Notes under the pieces: model-generated
What the model saw: only the letters and a program-made list of their open reading frames with translations
The model's database searches: none
Told to the model about the DNA's origin: nothing
In this document: positions 23,101-32,980 of the stretch, piece after piece
How positions within the stretch are numbered: the first letter of the stretch is position 1
Layout of the letters: the number at the start of each line of letters is the position of its first letter
DNA from: Flavobacterium amnicola
GTDB lineage: Bacteria > Bacteroidota > Bacteroidia > Flavobacteriales > Flavobacteriaceae
NCBI RefSeq assembly: GCF_004122165.1
Contig: NZ_SBKO01000003.1
Coordinates: 1 to 64,000 of the forward strand
Direction of reading: 5' to 3'
DNA: 64,000 nucleotides
Translations under genes and position numbers: made by a program

Positions 23101-25248
23101 ATGAAAAAAATAATTTTAGCTACTTCGCTCATTTTTAGTGGAGTATCCATTTCTAATGCGCAAGAAAGTACTACAACTACCAAAGAAAAATCCAATCAGC
23201 TTAATGAAGTTTCGATTGTAAAGGAAAAAAAAGCGGTCGAACAAAAGTCCGATCGTACCATTTTTGAATTTGCAAGCCAATCCTATTTAAATTCCGGATC
23301 AGTTTTAGAAGGAGTAAAAAAGTTGCCAGGGCTTGTCGCATCTGAAGTAGCGGGGATGATGTATCAAGGAAAGCAGTTGGATGTTTTTTTAGATGGTCGT
23401 CCATTAAACATTTCTTCCAATGAACTTACTACTTTTTTAGAAGGCATGCCTGCCAATTCGGTAGAAAAAATCGAAATTATTACCAATCCTGGAGCCGAAT
23501 TTCCCGCCACTTCTGGAGGTGCCATTTTAAATATCATCACCAATAAAAAAGCAAAGAATTATTTGAGCGCTACCTACACAAACAGTACTAATTTTACTGT
23601 TTATGATCATCTGCGTGTTAGAACCAATAATAGTTTAATGTTGAATGCTAAAAATAAATACTTTGGTTGGCAGTTTAATGTGGGGCAAAATTATGCCGAA
23701 AGAGCGTTATGGTCGAGTGTCATTAAAAAAGAAAACAATTTAACGACTGTTTTGTCTAATACTGAAGCTGACCGAATTAATCGCGGGACTTTCACAAAAT
23801 CAGCATTGACTTTTGATCTTGGAAATGATCGATTATTATTGAATTATGATTTGTTTTATAATAAGAATAATAGTTATACAGATGCTTACGGAACGTTAGG
23901 AGACAATACTATTTTTGAAACTTCCGATAAAGGTGATACAAAGAATGTGCGTCAGGATGCTGTAGTTACTTATCAAAAGCGATTTGCCGATAAGGCTAAA
24001 AAGTTAGATTTCCGATTCAATTACAGTCAAAATGATGTTGATTTTGGTTTGAATTCTTACATTTCGAATACGAATGTTTTAAATAACGCTTCTGGACAAA
24101 AAGTATATAATTTTAAAGCCGATTATTCGCAACCGATTAAAGTTTTAGAAAAAGGGAAGATTAGCTTCGGTACATTATATGAAGAACTTCATTTTGATAC
24201 CAAAAACCAAGGAATTTCCAATTTAGAATATCGAAGAAGAACAGCTTCTACGTATTTGGAATTTCAAACCAAATACAAAAAATTCGATTTTACTGTGGGA
24301 GGTAGAGGAGAAGATTATGACATTACTGGAAAAACAAATACAGGTTCATTAACCCCTTTCCAACAGTATCGCTTTTTCCCTAATGCGAGTTTGCAGTATA
24401 ATTTTATTCCACAAGTTTTTTTTAGTGCGAATTATAATAAAAAAATTACTTTACCGAGTACAAGTGCTTTAAATCCGAATAACACCACTTATGCAAATCC
24501 AAATGTTATTGTAAAAGGAAATCCGCAGTTACAACCTACTATTTTTGATAATTACGAAGTAAAAGTAAGTGCTTTCGATTATATTTTTGTGGGCTATAAT
24601 ATGAGCGTAGGAAATAATCAAGTGGTACAACGTTTGACCGTTGATGGCAATCAAACTACCAACACCAATATAAATGTACGAGAATTGAAAGTCCACAATT
24701 TCAATATAGGAATGCCAATTCCGTATATGCTTTTTACAAAAGGAATGAGTGAGACAGTTAAAGTAATGTCGAACGGAGGTGTAAATCCGGATAAAATTAA
24801 TTTTCTATATGTTTATGCTGGAAGGCAAAAACATGAAATTCCAGATATAAACACGAAGCCCTATTGGATTGTTAACTTGATGTCTCAAGTTGTGTTGCCA
24901 AAAGAGATAAAATGGGTGACAAATTATAGTCATGTTACTGCTAAAGGAAACTTTTATTATTTTGTTACACAAAAACCTTATGGAGAAAGTTTAGATACCA
25001 GTTTTTCAAAGAAATTTTTAGGTGATCAATTAACGGTTTCTGTCAATTTTGATGATATTCTAAATACGAATCGCTCCGTATTTCAATCATTCGAAACACC
25101 AATATATGCAAGTAATAAAAGTGATACGAGACGTTTCGGATTTACAGTCAATTATAAAATCCCGACTAAAAATAAATTAGCCAAAGAAGATCCAAATCTT
25201 TTAAATAAAGAAAAGAAAGAGGACAATGGAAATGTAATTGGGAATTAA
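23101..25248 (+). CDS. TonB-dependent-type outer-membrane barrel protein
   Basis: 715 residues. MKKIILATSLIFSGVSISNA is a signal peptide. A short leader with NQLNEVSIVKEKKAVEQKSD precedes a plug-like domain with PGLVASEVAGMMYQGKQLD, then FLDGRPLNISSN and IEIITNPGAEF. The rest is barrel strands. There is no CarboxypepD_reg domain, unlike the two tandem paralogs at 34677-39780. The ligand is unknown. A bidirectional terminator follows. Confidence 0.88.
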   Translation: MKKIILATSLIFSGVSISNAQESTTTTKEKSNQLNEVSIVKEKKAVEQKSDRTIFEFASQSYLNSGSVLEGVKKLPGLVASEVAGMMYQGKQLDVFLDGRPLNISSNELTTFLEGMPANSVEKIEIITNPGAEFPATSGGAILNIITNKKAKNYLSATYTNSTNFTVYDHLRVRTNNSLMLNAKNKYFGWQFNVGQNYAERALWSSVIKKENNLTTVLSNTEADRINRGTFTKSALTFDLGNDRLLLNYDLFYNKNNSYTDAYGTLGDNTIFETSDKGDTKNVRQDAVVTYQKRFADKAKKLDFRFNYSQNDVDFGLNSYISNTNVLNNASGQKVYNFKADYSQPIKVLEKGKISFGTLYEELHFDTKNQGISNLEYRRRTASTYLEFQTKYKKFDFTVGGRGEDYDITGKTNTGSLTPFQQYRFFPNASLQYNFIPQVFFSANYNKKITLPSTSALNPNNTTYANPNVIVKGNPQLQPTIFDNYEVKVSAFDYIFVGYNMSVGNNQVVQRLTVDGNQTTNTNINVRELKVHNFNIGMPIPYMLFTKGMSETVKVMSNGGVNPDKINFLYVYAGRQKHEIPDINTKPYWIVNLMSQVVLPKEIKWVTNYSHVTAKGNFYYFVTQKPYGESLDTSFSKKFLGDQLTVSVNFDDILNTNRSVFQSFETPIYASNKSDTRRFGFTVNYKIPTKNKLAKEDPNLLNKEKKEDNGNVIGN

Positions 25249-25253
25249 TAAAA

Positions 25254-25287
25254 AAAACCTGTCAGGGAAACTATCTGACAGGTTTTT
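25254..25287. terminator. Bidirectional terminator between barrel gene and htpG
   Basis: AAAAACCTGTCAG (25254-25266) pairs with CTGACAGGTTTTT (25275-25287); A- and T-runs flank both sides. It can end transcription from both converging genes. Confidence 0.9.
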
Positions 25288-25296
25288 TATTTGGTT

Positions 25297-27195
25297 TTAC
25301 TTCAACGTTTCAAAACTGCGTTTTACAAAGGATGTCAATTCTTCTCCTTTTAGCAATCCTTGAGAAAGTTTGGCCAAATCTAGGGCTTGTTTGACCAATT
25401 CCTTTTGAGCATCTTCTGAGCTGTTTAAAATGGTTGATGCCAATTCTGAATTGGTGTTAACCACCAAATTGTACATCTCTGGAAAATGGCTCATTCCGAA
25501 CATTCCGCCCCCACTTGTAGCACTCATTTCTTTCATACGACGCATAAATTCTGGTTGCGTGATCATAAACGGCGCAGAGGTGCTTTCTAAGGCTTCCAGT
25601 TGCACACTATAATTTTCTTTAGGAACAACCGTTTCAATACTTCCTTTTAATTTCTCTTTTTCTTCTTCCGAAAGTTTTGAGATTTGTGTTTCTTCTTTCT
25701 GAATTAATTTGTCAATATGATCGGCATCTACACGAGCAAATACTAAGTTTTCGTTATCTGCTTCTAATTTCTGAATCAAATGCGAAACAATTGGAGAATC
25801 CAATAAAATAACCTGATAGCCTTTGGCTGTAGCAATGTCGATATAACTGTGCTGTGCTTCATTGTTGGAAGCATATAAAACCACCGTTTTTCCGTTTGTG
25901 TCGGTTTGTGTTGGGGCAATAGCTTCTTTTAATTCCGTTAATGTGTAATATTTTCCGTCGGTAGTTGGATACAATACAAAATCACCTGCTTTTTCATAGA
26001 ATTTTGGTTCCGATAACATTCCGTATTCCAATACAATTTTAATATCGTTCCATTTTTTCTCAAAATCTTCACGATTTTCGTTGAATAGCGATTTTAATTT
26101 GTCGGAAACTTTTCGAGTAATATAATTCGAAATCTTTTTCACATTTCCATCGGCTTGTAAGTACGAACGCGATACATTTAATGGAATATCCGGCGAATCA
26201 ACGACTCCTTTTAACATCATTAAGAATTCCGGAACAATGCCTTCCACATTATCAGTTACATAGACCTGATTTTGGAACAATTGAATTTTATCTTTCTGAA
26301 TTTGAATGTTATCACCCAATTTAGGGAAGTATAAAATACCCGTCAAATTGAAAGGATAATCGACATTTAAATGAATGTTGAATAATGGTTCGTCAAATTG
26401 CATTGGGTACAATTCGCGGTAAAAGTTCTTGTAATCCTCATCGTTCAATTCGGTAGGTGCTTTTGTCCACGCTGGATTCGGATTATTGATAATGTTGTCT
26501 ACTTCCACTTCTGTGAAAATATTGTCTTTGTCTTCCGCTTCAACAAATTCTCCTTTTTTCTGTTCGATTTTTTCTTTTCGAGTACCAAACTTAATCGGCA
26601 CAGGCATAAATTTGTTGTATTTGGTCAACAACTGATTTATTTTGTACTCTTCTAAGAATTCTAATGAATCGTCAGCAATATGAAGGACGATTTCAGTGCC
26701 TCGATCTGTTTTAGTGTGAGGCTCTAACGTAAATTCTGGACTTCCATCACAGGTCCAATGTGCTGCTGGTTCGTCTTTAAAGGATTTAGTGATGATTTCA
26801 ACTTTTTCAGCTACCATAAATGCCGAATAAAATCCTAATCCGAAATGACCAATAATTCCAGAATCTTTAGCGGAGTCTTTGTATTTTTCCAAGAACTCTT
26901 CCGCCCCTGAAAAAGCGACTTGATTGATGTATTTTTCCACTTCCTCAGCAGTCATACCCAAACCTTGGTCGATAATGTGTAGTTTTTTCCCTTCTTTATC
27001 GATTTTTACTTCGATTTTCGGATTACCATAGTCTACTTTAGCTTCACCAATACTGGTCAAATGCTTTAATTTTAAAGTTGCATCGGTCGCATTAGAAACT
27101 AGCTCACGTAGGAAAATCTCGTGATCGCTATATAAAAATTTCTTGATTAAGGGAAAGATGTTTTCTACCGAAACATTAATTTTTCCTGTTGTCAT
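25297..27195 (-). CDS. htpG: Molecular chaperone HtpG (Hsp90)
   Basis: 632 residues from the ATG at 27195; the longer frame upstream adds residues that are not part of the family. The ATPase domain shows ELVSNATDATLKL, DQGLGMTAEEV and GHFGLGFYSAFM, with the middle and C-terminal dimer domains following. It folds client proteins using ATP in the cytoplasm. Single gene, convergent with the barrel gene upstream. Confidence 0.97.
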   Translation of the reverse strand: MTTGKINVSVENIFPLIKKFLYSDHEIFLRELVSNATDATLKLKHLTSIGEAKVDYGNPKIEVKIDKEGKKLHIIDQGLGMTAEEVEKYINQVAFSGAEEFLEKYKDSAKDSGIIGHFGLGFYSAFMVAEKVEIITKSFKDEPAAHWTCDGSPEFTLEPHTKTDRGTEIVLHIADDSLEFLEEYKINQLLTKYNKFMPVPIKFGTRKEKIEQKKGEFVEAEDKDNIFTEVEVDNIINNPNPAWTKAPTELNDEDYKNFYRELYPMQFDEPLFNIHLNVDYPFNLTGILYFPKLGDNIQIQKDKIQLFQNQVYVTDNVEGIVPEFLMMLKGVVDSPDIPLNVSRSYLQADGNVKKISNYITRKVSDKLKSLFNENREDFEKKWNDIKIVLEYGMLSEPKFYEKAGDFVLYPTTDGKYYTLTELKEAIAPTQTDTNGKTVVLYASNNEAQHSYIDIATAKGYQVILLDSPIVSHLIQKLEADNENLVFARVDADHIDKLIQKEETQISKLSEEEKEKLKGSIETVVPKENYSVQLEALESTSAPFMITQPEFMRRMKEMSATSGGGMFGMSHFPEMYNLVVNTNSELASTILNSSEDAQKELVKQALDLAKLSQGLLKGEELTSFVKRSFETLK

Positions 27196-27350
27196 AGTAT
27201 TTAATTTTAGTTTATGTTTTCTAGATTCAGTCAAAAGAAATACCAAAATGTAAAAAGTGACAAATTGACTTGAAATTGCTTTATTTTCTTGTTAATTTTT
27301 CGTAAATTGGCATGACTATTGTAAACTAGTCAAACATAAAAAATAATAAA

Positions 27351-27836
27351 ATGAAAAAACTAATTTTAGTATTGGGATTACTAGGGGTGATTGTTTCTTG
27401 TAAACCAAAGCAACAGCTTGTTTCTACTACTGTAGACAGAAAATCACAGGTAGCAATGAAAGGAAGTTGGACGTTGACATCCGTTTCATTTCCAGGTTCA
27501 GAGTATTTTAAGGTAACTTCTTTTGAAGTAGCAGATGCCAAATGTTTTGAAGGTAGTACATGGGAATTTGTGTCGAACAACGACACAGGAAAAATGGCAT
27601 TAACAAAATCAGGTTGTCCAGCGTATGCTTCCGATTTTAAATGGTATGTGACCAAAGAGCAACAAGTGGTTCTTAAATTTTTAAATGAGGGTGATAAAGC
27701 AAGAAAAGTAACTTCAGGTTATATTTTAGCTTTAGGCAATCAAACATTAGAGTCATTTCAACTGACAGATGTTGTTCAGGTTGGTAATAACAAAGCAAAA
27801 GTGGTTTATCAATTCAAAAAAAATAATTCTAAGTAA
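27351..27836 (+). CDS. Lipocalin-like lipoprotein
   Basis: 161 residues. MKKLILVLGLLGVIVSC is a lipoprotein signal. The mature part starts GSWTLTSVSFPG and has WEFVSNNDTGKMAL, like lipocalin-like small domains of Bacteroidota. Two bases separate its stop from the next gene, so it is likely in operon with the OmpA-family lipoprotein. Function unknown. Confidence 0.78.
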   Translation: MKKLILVLGLLGVIVSCKPKQQLVSTTVDRKSQVAMKGSWTLTSVSFPGSEYFKVTSFEVADAKCFEGSTWEFVSNNDTGKMALTKSGCPAYASDFKWYVTKEQQVVLKFLNEGDKARKVTSGYILALGNQTLESFQLTDVVQVGNNKAKVVYQFKKNNSK

Positions 27837-27837
27837 G

Positions 27838-28533
27838 ATGAAAAAAACATGTATACACATACTTTCGGTAACTTTTTTGTTAGGAAGTATTCTTTCGAGC
27901 TGTGAAGCAGTAAAAAATTCAAATAATACACAACGTGGTGCTGTTATTGGCGCTGTTGGAGGTGCTGTTTTAGGAGGTGTTTTAGGAAATAACATTGGTA
28001 AAGGTGGAAATGGTGCATTAGGAGCAGTACTTGGTGGTGTCGTTGGTGGTGTTGCTGGTGGTGTTATTGGAAATAAAATGGACCGTCAAGCGCGTAAAAT
28101 TAGCGAGTCCCTTCCTGGAGCAAAAGTAGAACGAGTAGGGGAAGGAATTAAATTGACTTTAGGGGAAAACTCAGTAAATTTCGATTTTAATAAAGCGACG
28201 TTAACCTCAAAAGCGAAAGCCAATTTAGATAAACTGGTGCCTGTATTCAAAGAGTATCCCGATACAGATATTAAAATTTACGGATATACCGATTCTAAAG
28301 GAGCCGATGATTATAATTTAAATTTATCAAATCAAAGAGCTTCGGCAGTAAAAGGATATTTGGATGCTAAAGGATTAAATGGTTCTCGCTTTGTAACACA
28401 AGGTATGGGTGAAGTTGATCCGATTGCTAGTAACGATACCGATGCGGGTCGCGCGGAAAACCGTCGTGTTGAATTTGCTATTACTGCAAATGATAAAATG
28501 ATTCAAGACGCAAAAAAAGAAGCTGGACAATAA
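27838..28533 (+). CDS. OmpA-family lipoprotein with glycine zipper
   Basis: 231 residues from the ATG at 27838 (the longer frame from 27769 overlaps the gene before it). Signal with a lipobox ending SILSSC, then a glycine-rich zipper (VGGAVLGGVLGNNIGKGG, GVVGGVAGGVIGNK) and a C-terminal OmpA domain (GYTDSKGADDYNLNLSNQRA, and GRAENRRVEF). It anchors the envelope to peptidoglycan. Paired with the lipocalin-like lipoprotein; terminator follows. Confidence 0.93.
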   Translation: MKKTCIHILSVTFLLGSILSSCEAVKNSNNTQRGAVIGAVGGAVLGGVLGNNIGKGGNGALGAVLGGVVGGVAGGVIGNKMDRQARKISESLPGAKVERVGEGIKLTLGENSVNFDFNKATLTSKAKANLDKLVPVFKEYPDTDIKIYGYTDSKGADDYNLNLSNQRASAVKGYLDAKGLNGSRFVTQGMGEVDPIASNDTDAGRAENRRVEFAITANDKMIQDAKKEAGQ

Positions 28534-28551
28534 TCCGTTATAAAATTTAAC

Positions 28552-28579
28552 AAAAAGCTGTCCGTTGTGACAGCTTTTT
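28552..28579 (+). terminator. Rho-independent terminator
   Basis: AAAAAGCTGTC (28552-28562) pairs with GACAGCTTTTT (28569-28579) and runs into a T-tract after the OmpA lipoprotein. Confidence 0.88.
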
Positions 28580-28595
28580 TTATGCCTATTCTTCG

Positions 28596-28603
28596 TAATT
28601 TTG
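28596..28603 (+). promoter_or_regulatory. Candidate -7 element for the ABC ATPase gene
   Basis: TAATTTTG at this position matches TAnnTTTG and lies 18 bases before the ATG. The -33 element is not clear. Confidence 0.4.
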
Positions 28604-28621
28604 TACCCCTAATTTAATACA

Positions 28622-29557
28622 ATGCTTCAGGTTGCTAACATCACTTTTGGATATACCGAAAAAACAATTATCAAAAACATTCAATTCGAAATCCTTAAAG
28701 GGCAAAATATTGCTGTTTTAGGCGAAAGTGGCTGTGGAAAAAGTACCCTATTAAAACTAATTTATGGGTTGTACGACCTTGATAAGGGTACCATTTTTTG
28801 GAATGACGAACAAGTACTTGGGCCGAAGTTTCATTTGGTTCCAGGAATGCCTTTTATAAAATATTTGGCACAAGATTTTGATTTGATGCCCTATATCACT
28901 GTGGCGGAAAATGTTGGAAAATTTTTATCGAATTTTTATCCGGAACAAAAACAACAACGTATTGCCGAGTTGTTGGAAGTGGTCGAAATGACCGAATATG
29001 CGGATGTAAAAGCCAAGTATTTAAGTGGCGGACAGCAACAACGGGTGGCGATTGCTCGAGTTTTGGCGGTGGAACCTGAGATTTTACTTTTAGATGAACC
29101 TTTCAGTCATATTGATAATTTTAGGAAAAATGCTTTACGTCGAAACCTTTTTGCCTACTTAAAAGCTAGAGGTATTACAGTGATGGTGGCGACTCATGAC
29201 AGTACCGATGCTTTGTCGTTTGCTGATGAAACAATTGTGTTACACGATGGAGAATTAGTAGTTAAAGCACCATCAATGCAAATTTATAGCAATCCAAAAT
29301 CAAAATATATTGCGTCTTTATTTGGGGAAGTCAACGAATTGGTCATTCAAAAGGAAGGAGAATCCGAAACGGTTTTGTTGTACCCACATCAATTGAAAGT
29401 TTCCGAAAAAGGAACATTAAAAGTTACTGTAAAGCAATGCTATTTTAAAGGAAGTTTTTATTTAATAAAATCGGCTTTCAACGGAAAACCTTTGTTTTTT
29501 GAGCATGCAACCGAATTAGATTTGCACTTAGATGTGAATTTGGAAGTACAAGTATAA
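28622..29557 (+). CDS. ABC transporter ATP-binding protein
   Basis: 311 residues. Walker A GESGCGKST (34-42), signature YLSGGQQQRVAIARV, Walker B ILLLDEPFSHID and a switch His in MVATHDSTDA. The C-terminal third is a TOBE-like regulatory region. The set resembles importer ATPases with a C-terminal regulatory part. No permease lies nearby, so the substrate is unknown. Terminator follows. Confidence 0.92.
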   Translation: MLQVANITFGYTEKTIIKNIQFEILKGQNIAVLGESGCGKSTLLKLIYGLYDLDKGTIFWNDEQVLGPKFHLVPGMPFIKYLAQDFDLMPYITVAENVGKFLSNFYPEQKQQRIAELLEVVEMTEYADVKAKYLSGGQQQRVAIARVLAVEPEILLLDEPFSHIDNFRKNALRRNLFAYLKARGITVMVATHDSTDALSFADETIVLHDGELVVKAPSMQIYSNPKSKYIASLFGEVNELVIQKEGESETVLLYPHQLKVSEKGTLKVTVKQCYFKGSFYLIKSAFNGKPLFFEHATELDLHLDVNLEVQV

Positions 29558-29588
29558 AAAAAGAGGCTCAATTTGAGCCTCTTTTTTT
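29556..29588. terminator. Bidirectional terminator
   Basis: AAAAAAAGAGGCTCAA (29556-29571) pairs with TTGAGCCTCTTTTTTT (29573-29588) between two converging genes. Confidence 0.9.
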
Positions 29589-29589
29589 A

Positions 29590-32004
29590 TTAATTTTTTA
29601 GATACTTTTGAAGGAATTGGTCTTGTTCCCACAGCAAGTGAAATATGTTTTCTTTTGCCGCATATCCGTGTGATTCTTTTGGTAAAATTACCATTCTCAC
29701 TGGGGCGCCCAACCCTTTTAAGGCTTGAAAATAACGCTCCGTTTGTAAGGTAAAAGTACCCGGATTGTTATCTGCTTCACCATGAACTAACAGTAAAGGA
29801 GTTTTCATTTTTTCGGCATTCATAAAAGGAGACATGGTATTGTATACTTCAGTTGCTTCCCAATAATTACGTTGCTCACTTTGAAATCCGAACGGTGTTA
29901 ATGTTCTATTGTAGGCGCCACTTCTAGCGATACCACAAGCAAATAAATTAGAATGCGTTAATAAGTTAGCTGTCATAAATGCACCATAAGAATGACCTCC
30001 AACAGCTACTTTTTTTCGGTTAATATAACCTAAATTATCGATAGCATCGATGGCAGCTTCTCCGTTAGACACTAATTGTGTGATGAATGTGTCATTAGGT
30101 TCTGTTTTTCCTTCTCCAATAATCGGGAAAGAAGCATCATCAAGAACAGCATATCCTTTCGTTACCCAGTATATAAATGAACCGTAGTTAGGAAACGTAA
30201 ACTCGTTTGGATTTTTATTGTTTTGTCCCGCTGAATTTTTGTCTTTAAATTCTGCTGGGTACGCCCAAATCAATAATGGAAGTTTTTCTTTTTTTGTGAC
30301 TCTATCATAACCTGCTGGAAGGTATAAAGTTCCCGATAATTCTACACCATCTTTACGTTTGTATTTAATTACTTCTTTGTAAACGTTTTTAATGCTTTCA
30401 AATGGATTTTTGAAATTGGTAATTGGAGTAAGTTTATCTTTCGATTTTATATTTCTGAAATAATAATTCGGAAATTCAGTTGGCGATTGAATGCTCACCA
30501 AAACGTCTCCTTTTTTGAAATCTTCTATAGAAAAGATGTCCTCTTTTTTGTTTTTAAAGGCACTTTGGTACAAACGTTTCGTTTTTAAAGTAGCCAAACT
30601 AAATTCATCTATAAAAGGGAATTGTCCTTCTTTGGTAAAACCTTCTCCCAATAAATATAAATTGTTGTTCTCAATGGCTAATACATTTCTTCCGTACTGG
30701 TTTCGTTTTGTTTCAAAGGTACCTGGATCAGTATAAATATCTTGTTGATTCCTGTCTGAAATAACCTTAGGCGCTTCTGCAGGATTTGAAGGATTGAATA
30801 AATACGTTTTTATATTACGGGTATCGTACCAATTGTCATAGGCAATCGCTATGGATTGATTTCCCCAAAAAATGCCAGAAAAACGTTGTGGTGTTTTTAA
30901 AATTACAACTGGTTTTTCGCTAAAAGGAGCTTTCCATAACGATATTTCATCTCTGTAATCGACTTTAGTTGCTGGATCACCGCCGTCTAAAGCTTCTACA
31001 TAATACAAAGTAGCTGGTTCGTCATTTCTCCATGAAATATTACGTTTCCCTTTTTTTACAGCCATAAAACCTTTTGGCATAATTTCAGTTAACGGTGATT
31101 CGTTTACTACTTTTACAAGATTTGCATTTAAATCATAGACTTCTGTTGTGATGGGAAATCTACCGTAAGGGACAATATAAGAAAATGGTTTCTTTAAAAC
31201 ATTTATTAGCAGGTAATTGCCGTCAGGAGAAAATGACTCTCCAATATAAGAATCGGCTTTTTTAAATAAAGTTGAAGTGCCATCAAGGTTTACCTTGTAT
31301 AATTCGGAAGTGATTAAGTTTTCAAAATTAATCTCATCGGTTGGATTTTTTAATAAATCCTGAAAAGTTCTGTTGGAAGAGGTTTTTCCTTCACCCATTG
31401 AAACGGTTGGTCCATTGGGTAAATCTTTTTTAGTATCGATTAAAGTCGCTCTATTTTTCAGAAGGGCTTTCACTAAAATACTTTTTCCGTCACGATACCA
31501 TGAAAATGGACTACCAGAATTTGCATTTAAATTATCCTCGGTTAATTTCTTAGCGGTAGCTGTTGGAATGTCTAATACCCATAATTCAACACCTTTTGAA
31601 GTAGTATTAGTAAAAGCTGCTTTTGTTTCATCTGGCGCCCAACTCAAATAAGCAATATTCGGATTTTGAGGTAAGCCACTGACTTGAATTTCATTTTTGT
31701 CTTTTATTTTTCTAACTTTTATGTTGTTGATATACGTTAACGTACTTGAAATATTGGTAACGGGATTAATTCGAAGTCCACCCAATCGCATTTCTTCCTG
31801 GTTTAAATCACTTAGCGTTTTATAAGTACTACGATAGGTTAAAATCATGTACTCTTTTTTTGTATCCATCAATACGGAAGGAGCTCTTTCATAATCGGCA
31901 AGGACCAAAATTTCAGAAGAGGGTTTTTGATACGTTACATTCTCTTGACTAAATCCCATCAAACCTATAAACAGGAACGATGCAGAAATAAATAATTTTT
32001 TCAT
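29590..32004 (-). CDS. S9-family (prolyl oligopeptidase-type) serine peptidase
   Basis: 804 residues with signal peptide MKKLFISASFLFIGLMGFSQ. A beta-propeller region precedes the alpha/beta-hydrolase domain with catalytic S672 (GGHSYGAFMTANLL), D745 (HGEADNNPG) and H779 (KESHGYAAK). It is like the S9 peptidases of Bacteroidota that cleave peptides in the periplasm. Specificity cannot be told. Convergent with the ABC gene; both end on a bidirectional terminator. Confidence 0.93.
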   Translation of the reverse strand: MKKLFISASFLFIGLMGFSQENVTYQKPSSEILVLADYERAPSVLMDTKKEYMILTYRSTYKTLSDLNQEEMRLGGLRINPVTNISSTLTYINNIKVRKIKDKNEIQVSGLPQNPNIAYLSWAPDETKAAFTNTTSKGVELWVLDIPTATAKKLTEDNLNANSGSPFSWYRDGKSILVKALLKNRATLIDTKKDLPNGPTVSMGEGKTSSNRTFQDLLKNPTDEINFENLITSELYKVNLDGTSTLFKKADSYIGESFSPDGNYLLINVLKKPFSYIVPYGRFPITTEVYDLNANLVKVVNESPLTEIMPKGFMAVKKGKRNISWRNDEPATLYYVEALDGGDPATKVDYRDEISLWKAPFSEKPVVILKTPQRFSGIFWGNQSIAIAYDNWYDTRNIKTYLFNPSNPAEAPKVISDRNQQDIYTDPGTFETKRNQYGRNVLAIENNNLYLLGEGFTKEGQFPFIDEFSLATLKTKRLYQSAFKNKKEDIFSIEDFKKGDVLVSIQSPTEFPNYYFRNIKSKDKLTPITNFKNPFESIKNVYKEVIKYKRKDGVELSGTLYLPAGYDRVTKKEKLPLLIWAYPAEFKDKNSAGQNNKNPNEFTFPNYGSFIYWVTKGYAVLDDASFPIIGEGKTEPNDTFITQLVSNGEAAIDAIDNLGYINRKKVAVGGHSYGAFMTANLLTHSNLFACGIARSGAYNRTLTPFGFQSEQRNYWEATEVYNTMSPFMNAEKMKTPLLLVHGEADNNPGTFTLQTERYFQALKGLGAPVRMVILPKESHGYAAKENIFHLLWEQDQFLQKYLKN

Positions 32005-32070
32005 AGTTAAATTAGTTTGTAGTGTAAAAATAACTCAGCGTAAATACTTAAAATAATTTTTAACAAAGAT

Positions 32071-32859
32071 TTATATAATACCCAAAATCAATAAAACGCC
32101 ATACGTTAACAACAACACTGCCACAATGTTTTGCATGACAGAAATTGTTGTTTTTTGAAGTAGTTTAGTGCCAAAATAAACGCCGATAAACGCCGATAAA
32201 GTGGCAAATCCTACTAGTTTGTAATCCAAATGGACTTCGTTGTTCATTATTTTGGGTAAATACACGCTCAATCGGGTGACATCTATCAAACAAGCAATAA
32301 CAACACCCGTGGCGATGAACGTTTCTTTAGAAAGCCCCGCTCGAATTAGAAAGGCACTTCGCAAGGCCCCTTGATGACCTGATAATCCTCCGAAAAAGCC
32401 ACTCAATATGCCACCTATGGAAAGGTATTTTTTGTCAAATTCTAATTTTTTGAATTTCGGAATAAAATCAAACAAGGCAAAAGCAATTAATAAAAAGCCG
32501 ATGATTAGTTTTAAAGGAGTGATCTGGAAGGTTTTGTTTCCGATTTCATATGTTGTAATTGGGTTGCTATCCGTAAGTGTTTGTAGTACATAAGCGCCAG
32601 CAAATGAAAAGAGTATGGCCGGAATTCCGAATTTGAGAATGATGGTTTTATCTGCGTTTTTTCCAAACAGAAAAAATTTGAAAATATTATTCATAAAATG
32701 CACCATGGCTGTCAATACTACCGCTATTTCAATTGGAAAGAACAATCCGAAGACCGGAAGTAACAATGTTCCTAATCCAAATCCTGAAAATAAAGTCAAC
32801 CCAGCGCCAATAAGTGCCACGAGACAAATAATTATATACTCCATTTTTGAGTTTTTCAA
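32071..32859 (-). CDS. TauE/SafE-family membrane permease
   Basis: 262 residues with about eight hydrophobic spans in two halves and the GFFGGLSGHQGALRSAFL stretch typical of the sulfite-exporter TauE/SafE family. It moves sulfur or other organic anions across the inner membrane; the substrate is not known. Single gene. Confidence 0.88.
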   Translation of the reverse strand: MKNSKMEYIIICLVALIGAGLTLFSGFGLGTLLLPVFGLFFPIEIAVVLTAMVHFMNNIFKFFLFGKNADKTIILKFGIPAILFSFAGAYVLQTLTDSNPITTYEIGNKTFQITPLKLIIGFLLIAFALFDFIPKFKKLEFDKKYLSIGGILSGFFGGLSGHQGALRSAFLIRAGLSKETFIATGVVIACLIDVTRLSVYLPKIMNNEVHLDYKLVGFATLSAFIGVYFGTKLLQKTTISVMQNIVAVLLLTYGVLLILGII

Positions 32860-32920
32860 TTCCTATTTCCAAAGATAAGCAATATTGAAATTGTCAATTC
32901 AGAAAAATTGTGTAATTTGT

Positions 32921-32951
32921 ATTGTTAAATTTTGCAGTAAATGTAAATTTG
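32921..32951 (+). promoter_or_regulatory. Candidate promoter of the FabH-like gene
   Basis: ATTG at 32921-32924 and TAAATTTG at 32944-32951 are 19 bases apart, close to the Bacteroidota TTTG / TAnnTTTG layout. The -33 element is one base off. Confidence 0.4.
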
Positions 32952-32980
32952 CACACTCAATTTTAATTTAAAAGTAAAAT

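Noticed and set aside
27196-27246. N-terminal extension of htpG
   Set aside because: The 17 extra residues are not part of Hsp90 proteins; ATG at 27195 gives the usual start.
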